Part shown: positions 50,499 to 60,383 of the stretch, piece by piece
Numbering within the stretch: position 1 is the stretch's first letter
Layout: the number at the start of each line of letters is the position of its first letter
The notes under the pieces: generated by a model
Told to the model about the DNA's origin: nothing
The model's database searches: none
The model's input: only the letters and a program-made list of their open reading frames with translations
Origin: JACKHO01 sp041398745
Lineage (GTDB): Bacteria; Planctomycetota; Planctomycetia; Planctomycetales; Planctomycetaceae
Direction of reading: 5' to 3'
NCBI GenBank assembly: GCA_041398745.1
Contig: JAWKUB010000008.1
Coordinates: 310,001-374,000 of the forward strand
DNA length: 64,000 nucleotides
Made by a program: the position numbers and the translations under genes

Positions 50499-50792
50499 AT
50501 GGTCACCACGAACGACAAGAAACCGCTCTTCGCATTGGGACAGGTAGTTTCTACGCCCGGAGCACTGGACGCCTTTCGAGACGCAGGACAGACGCCGATG
50601 GAATTCATTCAGCGTCACGTTGTCCTCGAACAAGGAGGACTCGGAGAAGAGGATCACCAACTAAACAAGGAAGCGGTTACCAACGGCGAGCGAATCCTGT
50701 CGAGCTATCTGCTCAACGATGGGACAAAGATCTGGATCATCACAGAGGCCGACCGCTCCTCGACGTGTTGCTTGCTCCCGGACGAATACTGA
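50499..50792 (+). CDS. Small conserved mobile-element protein (97 aa)
   Basis: AAGGAG (50488-50493) precedes the ATG. The LFALGQVVSTPGALDAF start and the WIITEADRSSTCCLLPDEY end are typical of a small protein family common on plasmids and ICEs, with no known function. Leader motif at 50449. Confidence 0.75.
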   Translation: MVTTNDKKPLFALGQVVSTPGALDAFRDAGQTPMEFIQRHVVLEQGGLGEEDHQLNKEAVTNGERILSSYLLNDGTKIWIITEADRSSTCCLLPDEY

Positions 50793-50846
50793 TCGGACCA
50801 ACGACACACACCAGAACAACCACCATCACTTTTTAGGAGACGAAGC

Positions 50847-51092
50847 ATGAGTGATCCAACTGAGTCAATCCGTCGTGAGATGCTTGCCACGATCGATGCC
50901 GAGCCGGGCAGCAGGGAATATCTCGAAGCGAAGCACGGTCAGGTGTGGGACACAAGTGAGCTTCAACGAGACTTTGATGTGCTGGGCTTCATGGCACCGC
51001 TAGTCGTGGCAAGTCGCAAGTCGGACGGGACCAGAGGGAGCCTGATGTTCCAAGCCAGTCCTCGTTTCTACTTCGGGTGGTCTCCTGAGTGA
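50847..51092 (+). CDS. Small conserved mobile-element protein (81 aa)
   Basis: AGGAGA (50835-50840) precedes the ATG. Helical N-terminus (IRREMLATIDAEPGSREYLEA) then a hydrophobic beta part ending FYFGW. No function known. Leader motif at 50795. Confidence 0.65.
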   Translation: MSDPTESIRREMLATIDAEPGSREYLEAKHGQVWDTSELQRDFDVLGFMAPLVVASRKSDGTRGSLMFQASPRFYFGWSPE

Positions 51093-51110
51093 GTTGGTTG
51101 GTGGAGGTTT

Positions 51111-51144
51111 CGCCGGGCTTCGGCTCGGCGGACCCTCTACTTTT
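51111..51144 (+). terminator. Hairpin with UUCG tetraloop
   Basis: CGCCGGGC (51111-51118), loop TTCG, GCTCGGCG (51123-51130): an 8-bp stem with one wobble closed by a stable UUCG tetraloop, with TTTT at 51141-51144. It lies between the 81-aa and 64-aa genes and overlaps their GGACC copy. Confidence 0.5.
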
Positions 51145-51194
51145 CGTGGTCAACAGGAACGACCGACCCTCGACACATAACAGGAGAGTGTGAC

Positions 51195-51389
51195 GTGGAC
51201 ACTGTACTCATTATCGTCAGCGGCGGTGTTGTTCAGGATGTCATCTGCCCTGCGGGTATCACCGTCGTCGTTCGTGACTTTGACGTAGAGGGTGTAGAGG
51301 ACGAAGCGGTTGTCACTCAAGGGGACGAGCGGTTCATCGAGTCCGTCTGGTCAGCGAATCAAGGCGAATCGGCAGAGCATCGCTGCTGA
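51195..51389 (+). CDS. Small conserved mobile-element protein (64 aa)
   Basis: GTG start after AGGAG (51182-51186). The VLIIVSGGVVQDV start and VVVRDFDVEGVED middle match a small family seen on plasmids/ICEs; function unknown. It is the last plus-strand gene of the module; a further GGACC copy (51409) follows with no gene behind it. Confidence 0.65.
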   Translation: MDTVLIIVSGGVVQDVICPAGITVVVRDFDVEGVEDEAVVTQGDERFIESVWSANQGESAEHRC

Positions 51390-51646
51390 ATCAAACGGTG
51401 ATCGTATGGGACCGACTCGTCCGAATGACGGCTTGGCTACATTTCTTCAAACCCAGCAATTCCAGACGTTTTCTCAGGTGCGAGTTCCCCACTCCCGGCA
51501 GGTGGAGCGATACCGCTGGTTACATTATTTGTAACTCGCAACTCGAAAGTTCTTTCGTGTGGGCTGAAGCGTGTGCGAAAAGCCGATTCGAAAAATCGCC
51601 GCCGCTCCAAATTGTGCTCACATCAAGGGATTTCAAGGCTTTAGTA

Positions 51647-52195
51647 TCACTCCCTCGCTGCTTCGACCAGTTGCATCCACCATTCATAGAGTGGGTCGGA
51701 TCGACGAGGCACGAAGCGACCAAATTGCTGGATGTTTCTTAGAAGTTCGCCGACTTGCTGATCGCTTACCCTCTCAGATTCCGTCCATGCGTGGATCATC
51801 TGGCTGGTGCTGATGGTCGAGATACTCTGCTCATTTGCGACCCGCCGAGCCTTTCTGTCATCCGTTGCGACGATCCAGCCACGCACTTTCGCAATCGCCA
51901 AAACACTTGCCTCGCCATCATCAAGTTGTTGAGCAAATTGAATGAATAGCTCGTACTCCTGCTCCTGCTCAAGTCGGCAAATCTCAATCGCACCGCCGTT
52001 GATACACTCCGCCAAATCGATCTGCTTTGGAACAAGTTGAGGCGGGGACTCGTTGTCGTACTCTCGAATCCACATGGCTTCACCCTGCACAAGTTCAGAG
52101 ACGTGGATGCCGCCAAAATGATGCAAGATCGCTCTGGGGTCCCCAGATGCGAAGAGATTAAGTAAGCAACAGGTGTCGATGATCCTCTCGTCCAT
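51647..52195 (-). CDS. PIN-domain protein (182 aa), putative RNase toxin/effector
   Basis: Starts with RIIDTCCLLN, the first PIN strand with the catalytic Asp at residue 7; further acids are in DDGEASVLAIA (92-95) and VATDDRKA (112-113). This four-acid arrangement is typical of PIN ribonucleases such as VapC-like toxins. Last gene of the QueC-like operon, 49 bases after the XRE-ImmA gene, so it may be the effector held in check or activated by the upstream proteins (inference). Confidence 0.75.
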   Translation of the reverse strand: MDERIIDTCCLLNLFASGDPRAILHHFGGIHVSELVQGEAMWIREYDNESPPQLVPKQIDLAECINGGAIEICRLEQEQEYELFIQFAQQLDDGEASVLAIAKVRGWIVATDDRKARRVANEQSISTISTSQMIHAWTESERVSDQQVGELLRNIQQFGRFVPRRSDPLYEWWMQLVEAARE

Positions 52196-52244
52196 GTCGT
52201 TCTCTGATGGCTACCTCGTGCAGTCGAATGGACTTTCATCGACG

Positions 52245-53474
52245 TTATTCCGCAGATGATGGATGTTTCTCGCCAAGCAAGGAGTATTGCGTTTCCATTT
52301 GAACGCTCCGAACTTCACCGTCGTCGGAGACTTCCGTGGTCGTCAGATATTTATTGACAGTTTCTCGTGCCGACACTCGGTCGCACCGAAGGAGTGAAGC
52401 CAGTTCACCTTCGGTCAACTCGCCTTGATCGAATGCCTGCACTGCGAGGAACACGTATCGATCAGGAAAGCGATCATCGGTAACGGGATGCTGCTGGAGG
52501 TTGAGCATTTGAACAGCTCGGCGAACCTCAAAGCGTGACTCCTTGAGATGGTCACGCACTCCCTTGGGGATCAGACCCAAACCTTCGAGTCGCAGGGTCA
52601 TCGCTTCGACGGAGACGTAGTAAAAATGGCTGAGGCGACAAAGATCGGCGATCTGAAAATCACCACTTTCGTTGACGATCTGATTAAACCGCCGTCGCAC
52701 GGAAGTCGATGGCATCAGGAATGCCATTGAGAATGCCTCGGCAAAACGTTCGTTGGCAGGCTTCCGCCCCGGAAAGCTTAGGTAGTCGATGCCCGGCTTG
52801 AATCGATCCGTGATGAGATGCCCATACTCGTGGAGCATCGTTGCACGGCGACGTTCTGGCGGGTGCTTTCGGTTGACGAGGATGACGCCCCCCATCTCGC
52901 TCGAATAGGCGAACATCCCGGCAACTCTTGAGGGCAATTCCTCGTAGGCGATCCGCAAGCCAACTTCGGCTTCCAGCAGACTCCGCAAATGAATTACGGG
53001 CTGATCGCCGACACCGAGACGCCGTCGTTCTTGATCGGCAACGTCTTCCGCCAGTGACGCAGGGCTTCCTCGTCCGATTGTGACCACTTCCGGGTAGTTC
53101 GTCGGTAGCGACACACTGAGAATACGTTCGAGTCGCCGGTAGTCTTCGGCGAAACGTTGAAGGGCTGCAATTCCTTCAGCGACTTCCGAATCGTCCGCTT
53201 TCATCTGTTGAGCGACGGCTCTCAGATGGGGCTGGAGATCGGCAAGCGGCTCGCCGGGACGGACAATATCGCTGACTTTTTGCCCGTAGAGCTTCGCCAA
53301 AATGACAATCTCTTCGCCTTTGGGTTGACGAGTCCCTTTCTCGATGGCGATAAGAGTGGGGCGGCTGCATCCAAGTTGGGTAGCCGCATCCTCTTGAGTC
53401 ACGCCCCGTGCCTTTCGGGCCTCAACAAGGCGAAGTCCTATGACTTTCGGATCGATTTGGTCCAAAGTGGTCAT
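52245..53474 (-). CDS. XRE family regulator fused to ImmA/IrrE metallopeptidase (409 aa)
   Basis: Perfect AGGAGG site at 53481-53486 before the ATG at 53474. N-terminal helix-turn-helix (VGLRLVEARKARGVTQEDAATQLGCSRPTL), then an ImmA/IrrE domain with TMLHEYGHLI (HExxH at 215-219) and further acidic ligands. XRE-ImmA proteins are repressors or repressor-cleaving proteases in mobile elements and toxin-antitoxin-like loci. It overlaps neither neighbour and probably controls the operon through the palindrome at its promoter. Confidence 0.85.
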   Translation of the reverse strand: MTTLDQIDPKVIGLRLVEARKARGVTQEDAATQLGCSRPTLIAIEKGTRQPKGEEIVILAKLYGQKVSDIVRPGEPLADLQPHLRAVAQQMKADDSEVAEGIAALQRFAEDYRRLERILSVSLPTNYPEVVTIGRGSPASLAEDVADQERRRLGVGDQPVIHLRSLLEAEVGLRIAYEELPSRVAGMFAYSSEMGGVILVNRKHPPERRRATMLHEYGHLITDRFKPGIDYLSFPGRKPANERFAEAFSMAFLMPSTSVRRRFNQIVNESGDFQIADLCRLSHFYYVSVEAMTLRLEGLGLIPKGVRDHLKESRFEVRRAVQMLNLQQHPVTDDRFPDRYVFLAVQAFDQGELTEGELASLLRCDRVSARETVNKYLTTTEVSDDGEVRSVQMETQYSLLGEKHPSSAE

Positions 53475-53491
53475 GTTCAGCCTCCTGATAT

Positions 53492-54889
53492 TCAAGCTGC
53501 CTTGGAAGGCAGGTTAATTAGTTTGGTCCAATTGCAACCAATTGACTTAGCTTGCCGTATCAAGCCAAACCACTCGTCCCGGTAGCGGCGGAACAGTTCC
53601 ACGACGGTTTCCATCGAACATCCATCGTCAAAGACATGGGTTTGACGAAGATGCTTCTCAAGACTCAGCGGCAACTTTCCGAGGTCAGTCTGGTTTAAAC
53701 AATCAACTTGATTAAGAAAAGCAGAGAGGTATCGACTTTTCTTAGGAGGGAGCGTCGTTTCACGGCTCAAGAAGTCGTACTGGTAGTCTTCACTATTCTC
53801 ATCGATACCCGCAGTGTGCATTGCGAGGCGTCGAAAAAGGCACGCAGCACAAATCCCACAAGACTGTTGCCGTCCTCCTTGCTGAACTCGTACCGGAAAG
53901 CTGGGGCAAGAGCACGTTTCGTTTGCGATCTGTCGCAAATTCGACCGTGACAATGAAGTAGCAAGCTCACCCTTGGTCTTGTTGATAAATGGCAACACTA
54001 CGTGAAAAGTACGACCCACAACAAGAGTTAGAAGTTCCGAAGCCAGTTTGAGGAAATGAGGATGAGAGCCTCTCGTTGCCTGAGAGCCTTCCATGCCTGC
54101 CAGTAATGGAACGTTGATTGCTCCTACGCCAGACTCGAACATCTCCAATTCGCTCATGCCATACCCATCGGCGACGGCCGCACCAACGGCAACAAATAGC
54201 AACGCTCTGGATCGCTGGCTGCTTTCTTCTGATTGCATCAACTTCGATGGACTACGCATCTCAAAGGGAACAACCACAGAATGCAGGTCCCGCCCAGATT
54301 GCCGCCGTAGCGATAGTAGTTGGTGCTTCACTTTGTCCTCCAAATCCGATCTATGCCGAACGGTAATCGGAACAATCGGTCTTTCTTCCGGCAATGAAAG
54401 TTGATGAGCCAATCCTGCGGCAGAGTCCAACCCACCGCTGTAAAGGCACAGGCGTGGATTAGAAGGAAAAAACAGTGAACCAAGCGGCGGGTGCCAAGGG
54501 ATTCCTGAAGAAGATTCAGCTTTGGCGTGTAAGAAGCGAATCGCCCATTCGTCGCCGGAAACGAATCGTAGTACGTCATGAAGCCGCTCGCTGGTCGAAT
54601 TGTCAGACCAAAAATCCGTATCGGCCACTTCAAGTGCGAGCGAGATTTTTCGAGCCCACGAATACGGACCACCTCGTCGATCTCTTCTAATGATCCTGTC
54701 CGTGAAGAAAACGGCAGATGCAATTCGGAGTAGGTCACGTAGTCGCCCACAGGGAGCACTTGGCACGTTTGCGAGAAGTATTCGTTCTCCGCACATGAAG
54801 TCTCCGCCGTAGCCAAACCGAAACATCCTTGCTTCCGGCCAACGAGAATCACGAACTTCCAATGCAAATCGGTTTGAGTGACGACTCAT
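53492..54889 (-). CDS. QueC-like PP-loop ATPase (7-cyano-7-deazaguanine synthase family), 465 aa
   Basis: The PP-loop SGGLDS (151-156) and a later Cys cluster CSC (326-328) with CGICAAC (344-350) match the ATP pyrophosphatase core and zinc site of QueC. The protein is twice the length of housekeeping QueC (about 230 aa), with a 145-residue extra N-terminal domain and a C-terminal extension. No queD/queE/queF genes are nearby. QueC-like proteins are known parts of the Qat and type IV CBASS anti-phage systems, so a defence role is inferred rather than queuosine synthesis. ATGA overlap with the upstream gene. Confidence 0.8.
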   Translation of the reverse strand: MSRHSNRFALEVRDSRWPEARMFRFGYGGDFMCGERILLANVPSAPCGRLRDLLRIASAVFFTDRIIRRDRRGGPYSWARKISLALEVADTDFWSDNSTSERLHDVLRFVSGDEWAIRFLHAKAESSSGIPWHPPLGSLFFPSNPRLCLYSGGLDSAAGLAHQLSLPEERPIVPITVRHRSDLEDKVKHQLLSLRRQSGRDLHSVVVPFEMRSPSKLMQSEESSQRSRALLFVAVGAAVADGYGMSELEMFESGVGAINVPLLAGMEGSQATRGSHPHFLKLASELLTLVVGRTFHVVLPFINKTKGELATSLSRSNLRQIANETCSCPSFPVRVQQGGRQQSCGICAACLFRRLAMHTAGIDENSEDYQYDFLSRETTLPPKKSRYLSAFLNQVDCLNQTDLGKLPLSLEKHLRQTHVFDDGCSMETVVELFRRYRDEWFGLIRQAKSIGCNWTKLINLPSKAA

Positions 54890-55449
54890 TTTCGGAATCC
54901 TGCCAAGAGTGACTCACCTAGCATCTTCTCCGTAGTATCTACCTTTGCGACAAGATTTTCTCGCTGGCTGGCTCTTCTTGGAATCCAACTGGGATTCTCT
55001 GCGAGCTTCGCTGCGATTCGCTCGGTTTCCGAACGAAGACTGTCTTCGGCAATTCGAAGGGTGCTTCGAGCTTCAGTAATGCTCACGTTCCCGGACGAGT
55101 CGGCCACCAGATATGGCACGTCGTAGAGGCAGTTTTTGAGCGACTGATTCAGGAAGTACGATAGCTTCCCGTGCAAGTTGGCTTCTTGGTCGGCAGCCTC
55201 GGTCAGGAAATACTTCACGTCATAAGCACCATCGATTTGGTGACACTTCGCCCTAATTTGCTCCGAATCGTCGAGACACCGAATTAGGTCCTCCAATGGC
55301 AGGTCTTTGCGGATCTGTCGAATAGTCTTGTAGAAACACTTCTCGATCATCTGAGAGACTTCCGAGACCGAGCAACGGTTGCGAACAGCTTGGGCGACAG
55401 ATTGCCACCGTCGAGCTTTCGATGCGTCGAGATATTCGTTTTCCGCCAC
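54886..55449 (-). CDS. Unknown first gene of the QueC-like operon (187 aa)
   Basis: Unrecognised. GTG start at 55449 with GGAG about 12 bases upstream. All-helical and charged, with VKYFLTEAADQEANLHGKL in the middle; no nuclease or membrane motif. Its stop overlaps the QueC-like start (ATGA at 54886-54889). It could be a conjugation target, sensor or adaptor for the QueC-like enzyme; this is a guess from position. Confidence 0.6.
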   Translation of the reverse strand: MAENEYLDASKARRWQSVAQAVRNRCSVSEVSQMIEKCFYKTIRQIRKDLPLEDLIRCLDDSEQIRAKCHQIDGAYDVKYFLTEAADQEANLHGKLSYFLNQSLKNCLYDVPYLVADSSGNVSITEARSTLRIAEDSLRSETERIAAKLAENPSWIPRRASQRENLVAKVDTTEKMLGESLLAGFRK

Positions 55450-55494
55450 GGTCGAGAGGCTCCGACAAGGAATGCGGGCTTGACACTTACCTCC

Positions 55495-55525
55495 CCGATT
55501 ATCGGAACATTATTTACATTGTCAA
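55495..55525 (-). promoter_or_regulatory. Promoter with overlapping palindromic operator of the QueC-like operon
   Basis: On the minus strand TTGACA (55520-55525), a 16-nt spacer and GATAAT (55498-55503) make a near-consensus sigma-70-type promoter about 50 nt before the GTG at 55449. The -10 is embedded in the palindrome CCGAT-A-ATCGG (55495-55505), a likely operator for the operon's own XRE protein. Confidence 0.65.
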
Positions 55526-55950
55526 CCGCTATGGCCTGTGTTTTACCGAGCATGTCAATCCGCTGGGGGGGAGTCAATTCGTCGCAACTGTCAATTCACA
55601 AAAGTGTTACGAAAAAACACGCAAATCTCGTTGTCGTCTACGGAATTGTTAATCCCTTGCTGCGTCCCCTCTTCATATTAACTTTTGGGCTCACGTTCAT
55701 TTTTCCGGGCTGATTCTGCTGATGCTTATCCGTCAATCCGATTGGGTCTGGTCAGCCTGTTGTAAGCGGAGAGGTAATTGAAGAGTTCTCGCCATCGCCT
55801 CTGATGCACAGTTTTATTGTTGGAGTTCGAGCGTTCCGCTTCGGACTTCGCATCGTTCGAGGACTCAATCGATCCACAATCCATTGAGTTCCGTTGAGTT
55901 TAATGGTCTGTCCGCCGGTCTCAAGGTGCCATTAGCTCCCTTTCTTGATG
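55526..55950. other. Intergenic stretch without a gene
   Basis: AT-rich (poly-G run GGGGGGGAG near 55566) and without a convincing coding frame or RNA. It separates the QueC-like operon from the GYF gene. Confidence 0.5.
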
Positions 55951-57225
55951 TCATGGTCGCACAAGCTCGAACTCGTATTCCCAAGGAATCTTGCCGAGGT
56001 CAGCACGAGACGCTGTGAGAGCCAGTTTGATGTCGAGTTTCTCACCGTCGAACGAAAACTGTCCAATCCTGCTCCGCTTGTTCTCGACGTTCTTCTGCGG
56101 ACTGGCATAGACGATTCCATTCTCATGGAAATCGAACGTCCAGACCTCACCCGCCTTCGTGACGGTATATGGTGCGGTCGAGTGATTGACGAGAATCGAT
56201 TTAGGGACACCCTTTTCGCCGTTTGGTCCGGTCACGATCAACGGTTCAAAGTAGAAGTTCAAACCGGTCTTCCGGCACTTCCATACGCCCTTCGCCAATG
56301 TGAATGTCGGAAAGTTGGATGTGTTCGTGTCTCCGATGTTTTCAGCGTCCGCTTGAGCGTCAAGAGGAATATGTTCACAGAAGTAAACCAATCCATCTGC
56401 GATACCGGAAAGGTACTCATCGTTGCCACCTACTTTGCGTTGCTCGATAGCTTTGCGGCGGTAATGGTCAACATCCATCATTATTTGGAGCAAGATGCGG
56501 TTCAATGTTTTGGTGTCGTTTTTCTGAACCGCCGCTCGCATTTCCGGTTCGTTTCGCATGGCAAGTTCAAGGCCGTTCACAAAGCCATGAGCATTTTGAT
56601 TGCTTCTGTCATGAACTGTTTCAGCAGTAAGAATCACAGCCTTGAGATCTTTGGTTGTTGAAAGCTTCGATTCGCTCTTCATTTCAGCGACCGAACGGTA
56701 TCGGACACGCACGTCCTGCCAGATCGGGCGAATTTCGTCCCAAAGGTAAGTACCATCCGCCTGTCGTACTATTGTGTCAACGACTCTGCCTGCTCCATCC
56801 CAGCCGACCCGACGAACCAACACTCCATTCTTGTAGTCGGCCTCAATCACCCCCTGACCGTTTGAGTCGCTCCATGACATGGAGCCGTGAAACTTTCCGT
56901 GCTTGATCTCTTCGCCGGAATTCGAGACGTAATACTGATACCAAAAGCCAGATTCTTTACCCGAACCGCCGATCAACAATGGCTCGCCATTTGGTCCCTC
57001 GTCCTCGTCGTCCTTGGCAAGTTCAGGTGCCACGAGCCTGATCTCGTCTGGGAATTCATGAATGCTTTCGTCGGTTGAGGGCTGCGGATGATTCGCACGG
57101 TCGCCAGCGGATCTTCCAACCTCTCGTGCAGTCGAACCAAGATGCATCAGACCGGTGCAGACAAGTGTCATAAGGACAGACGCACCAGCACACCCGACGA
57201 GGATATTACGGGGCGGCTGAACCAA
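55951..57225 (-). pseudogene. Membrane-anchored unknown protein, 3' part of a frameshifted GYF_2 gene
   Basis: This frame starts just before a single transmembrane segment (NILVGCAGASVLMTLVCTGLM) and continues as a soluble, probably extracytoplasmic, unknown domain of about 380 aa, with a YWYQYYV-like and GKFHG segment and a C-terminal PWEYEFELV. In related planctomycete genes the same segment follows a GYF_2 domain and proline linker in one frame; here the GYF part lies in the neighbouring frame. I therefore treat the two as one gene broken by a single-base change near 57200. Confidence 0.55.
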
Positions 57226-57491
57226 GTCGGAGGTAGATCGGTAGCGGCAGATTCCAAACGTATTGGATCGGGTTCTGGAGCGACTCGTCGTTTCGTCTCA
57301 GTAAATAGCCCCTCGACCGACGAGGCTTTCCTCCACTTGGACCGCCCCATTCTTACCAAGTCATCTGGCGTGATCTTGCCGCTCGCAGCCATCGCCCGGA
57401 GTTGCTTCGAAGAGAACGGACCATGTTCGTTATTACCTCGTCGAAAAAACCATTCGCTGGGCAAATTTGACGCTGAATCGCTTCCTGACAT
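57168..57491 (-). pseudogene. GYF_2 (DUF4339) domain, 5' part of the frameshifted gene
   Basis: Starts at the ATG at 57491. EWFFRRGNNEHGPFSSKQLRA and ITPDDLVRMGRSKWRKA are the GYF_2 signature, a protein-interaction domain very common in planctomycetes. The frame ends in PTWFSRPVISSSG, out of frame by one base with the QPPRNILVGC that continues the gene downstream. Confidence 0.65.
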
Positions 57492-57680
57492 GGGCCTCCT
57501 CACTTCATTTGATTTTGAATGAAACTCTGGGTGCCACACGCTGGTCCACAACCCTTCAATCTATGAAGCGAGTGCCGAAACCGAACTGGCTCAGAATGGA
57601 CCACGGCTTCACACATTCTACATAGAGCCGTGAGCCAAACTTCGGTCGAGGCTCGCTCCTAAGTTTGAGGGAGACCTGCC

Positions 57681-58139
57681 ATGACCGCCGAAAAGTTACC
57701 GAACCTGCTTCGATTGCTTGCCAACCCAACCACGCCGCACACGTCGCTCGAACTTTGGGGCCGAATCAGTGCATTCGGCTGGGACGAGTGCTCGCCCTGC
57801 CTGATGCGAGAGCTTGAGGCTGGCGAGTCGGGCCAGAAACGACTCGTGATGGACGTTCTCTCGCAAGAACTCGAACATCTTGGATCAGAACGGGTTCAGC
57901 TGTTTGTTCCTCACATCGTTCCTCTACTCGGCGATTCCGACCGACTTGTTCGCATGGCTGCGATTCATGCAGTACGAGATCTCCGACCCGATGATGCCAT
58001 TCCCCAGCTTCGCCGGATCGTTTGCGAGGACGAACGACCGTTGGCCGCTGAAGCCTTGGTCGCTCTATTGGAGTTGGACGATAGCGTGCTCGATGACTTG
58101 ATTGAGACAGTTCGAGAGAAACTCGACAGCCAGACCTGA
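57681..58139 (+). CDS. HEAT-repeat protein (152 aa)
   Basis: A good GGGAG site precedes the ATG. Repeats of about 30 residues, helix-turn-helix pairs such as VPHIVPLLGDSDRLVRMAAIHAVRDL and AIPQLRRIVCEDERPLAAEALVAL, are typical PBS-lyase/HEAT repeats used for protein binding. Partner unknown. Convergent with the next gene, one base apart. Confidence 0.75.
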   Translation: MTAEKLPNLLRLLANPTTPHTSLELWGRISAFGWDECSPCLMRELEAGESGQKRLVMDVLSQELEHLGSERVQLFVPHIVPLLGDSDRLVRMAAIHAVRDLRPDDAIPQLRRIVCEDERPLAAEALVALLELDDSVLDDLIETVREKLDSQT

Positions 58140-58589
<450 letters not shown>

Positions 58590-58610
58590 GGGGTAGTCCT
58601 TGCAAGCGGT

Positions 58611-58821
<211 letters not shown>

Positions 58822-58829
<8 letters not shown>

Positions 58830-60183
58830 GTTGTGAGTGCTCCGTGACGTAATGTCCAAATTCCTCTGCGATGGCTGCTGCCAATTCTGAGCGAAGACCA
58901 CTCTTCACAAGCGATCCATCAAGCAGTTCCCCAAGCACCACTTCGCAGCGTTGTTCGAGGACAGCCTTTTCGTCGTTCGACAGTGACGACAGGTGATCAC
59001 ACAAACGGTTCGATGCTACACCATCAAGGTTGCTCTGACTTCTGACACGCAGGCAATAACGACATACCAAGGCAACCACTTCATCTCTAACTGGCTTCGA
59101 TTGAATGCACTCGGAGAGATCCTTCCAGACCGAATCGCACTGGTTCAGCTTCAAACTCAGGGCTGCTCGCATGAGTCGAGCTTCGGGAAATGGCACTGGT
59201 TGGAAATTCTCGTAGACCTCAAATTGAAGGTCTTGAAGCGGCTCACTGAACTGGACACAGAAGTCCGCTGCAATCATCGCTTGGTCGTACTGGCCACAAG
59301 CTGCGTGCGAGATTGCCAGTCGTAGCATGAATGCATCGCATCCACGATCCAGCGTCCCGCTCGGCATGAAATGACCGAAGGAATCGACGTTCCCTGCATC
59401 AGCGATTGCATGACGCCACTCAACTCCATCGTTGCCGCCGTACATGTACATCTCGACCAGACGGATAAACGCAATGGTCGCTGGTGAAGTGCCTTCATCC
59501 GGCTGCTCATCCAGTTCATCAAAGCAACGCTGAAGGTAAGCAAAGGCATTTGAGAAATCGTGTGCGTCAAAATACAGCCAGCCGATCCAACCATAGAGTC
59601 GAACAAGGTCAATGCCGCTTTGTCCTCCCCACCACCACTCGGCTGATGGACTCATTATGGCCGAAACAAGTGTGTCCGCTGTCTGCTTGGGTGAGCCGGA
59701 CAAATAGTACGCCAATGCAAGTCGATCCAATGCGACTCCGATCAAGTCGATGTCGTTTGGCGTTTCGCCGCAAAGCGGAAATCGGGGGTCGGTCGCTTCG
59801 AAGCGGGCAGTTTGCATATCGACGCCAAACGCTGCCCACCAGTTTTGCCGTAGGTTTGGTGTCTCGATCTCCTTATTTCTGACACGCAGGGCGAAACAAG
59901 GCCGAGTCGAAGCTTGGAGAAAGATCGTTAAGTGATCGATCATATTGGCCGTGGCAGACTGCTCATCGGCTGTGAGGACACGTTTCGTCGGGAACCCATG
60001 CTCAAAGAACTGGTCGCTGTAATGCAGACCCAGCAGAAAGTGAGCAGCAACAGCCCAATCTGATCTTTGACCCGGTTCGAGAGTCGCCAGTAGCCTTTCA
60101 ATCGATGCTGCCGACTCTTCCGTCAGTTGTCCACTGGAACTGTCGGCGATCTCTAGAAACTGGTCTTCGGGCGAATCGGTCAC
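58822..60183 (-). CDS. Unknown helical-repeat protein (453 aa)
   Basis: No named domain, but the sequence is almost all helical with repeated Ala/Leu-rich pairs (VALDRLALAYYLSGSPKQTADTL, FAYLQRCFDELDEQPDEG), resembling tetratricopeptide (TPR) scaffolds. GTG start at 60183. First of three coupled minus-strand genes. Function unknown. Confidence 0.55.
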
Positions 60184-60383
60184 GATTTCAAGTCCTACTG
60201 GGGAAATCTCATTGCTCTACCGAGATGAGCGAGAGCCGAGCTTCGAACGGCTCAATTTCCTGTCTTTCCAAAAACATTGATGCTGTGAGCTACTCGTCCC
60301 TCGGCACTCGCTCTTCTTGATGGAGGCGGACCAAACCGGACCCCGTTGTTCGCCCACAAAGGGATCGTGCAGCGGAGAGCGGT

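Noticed and set aside
53492..54889. Calling this gene a housekeeping queC
   Set aside because: It is about twice the length, carries extra domains, and has no queuosine-pathway neighbours.
55945..56661. 238-codon plus-strand open frame
   Set aside because: Antisense to the membrane-anchored protein gene; no recognisable domain.
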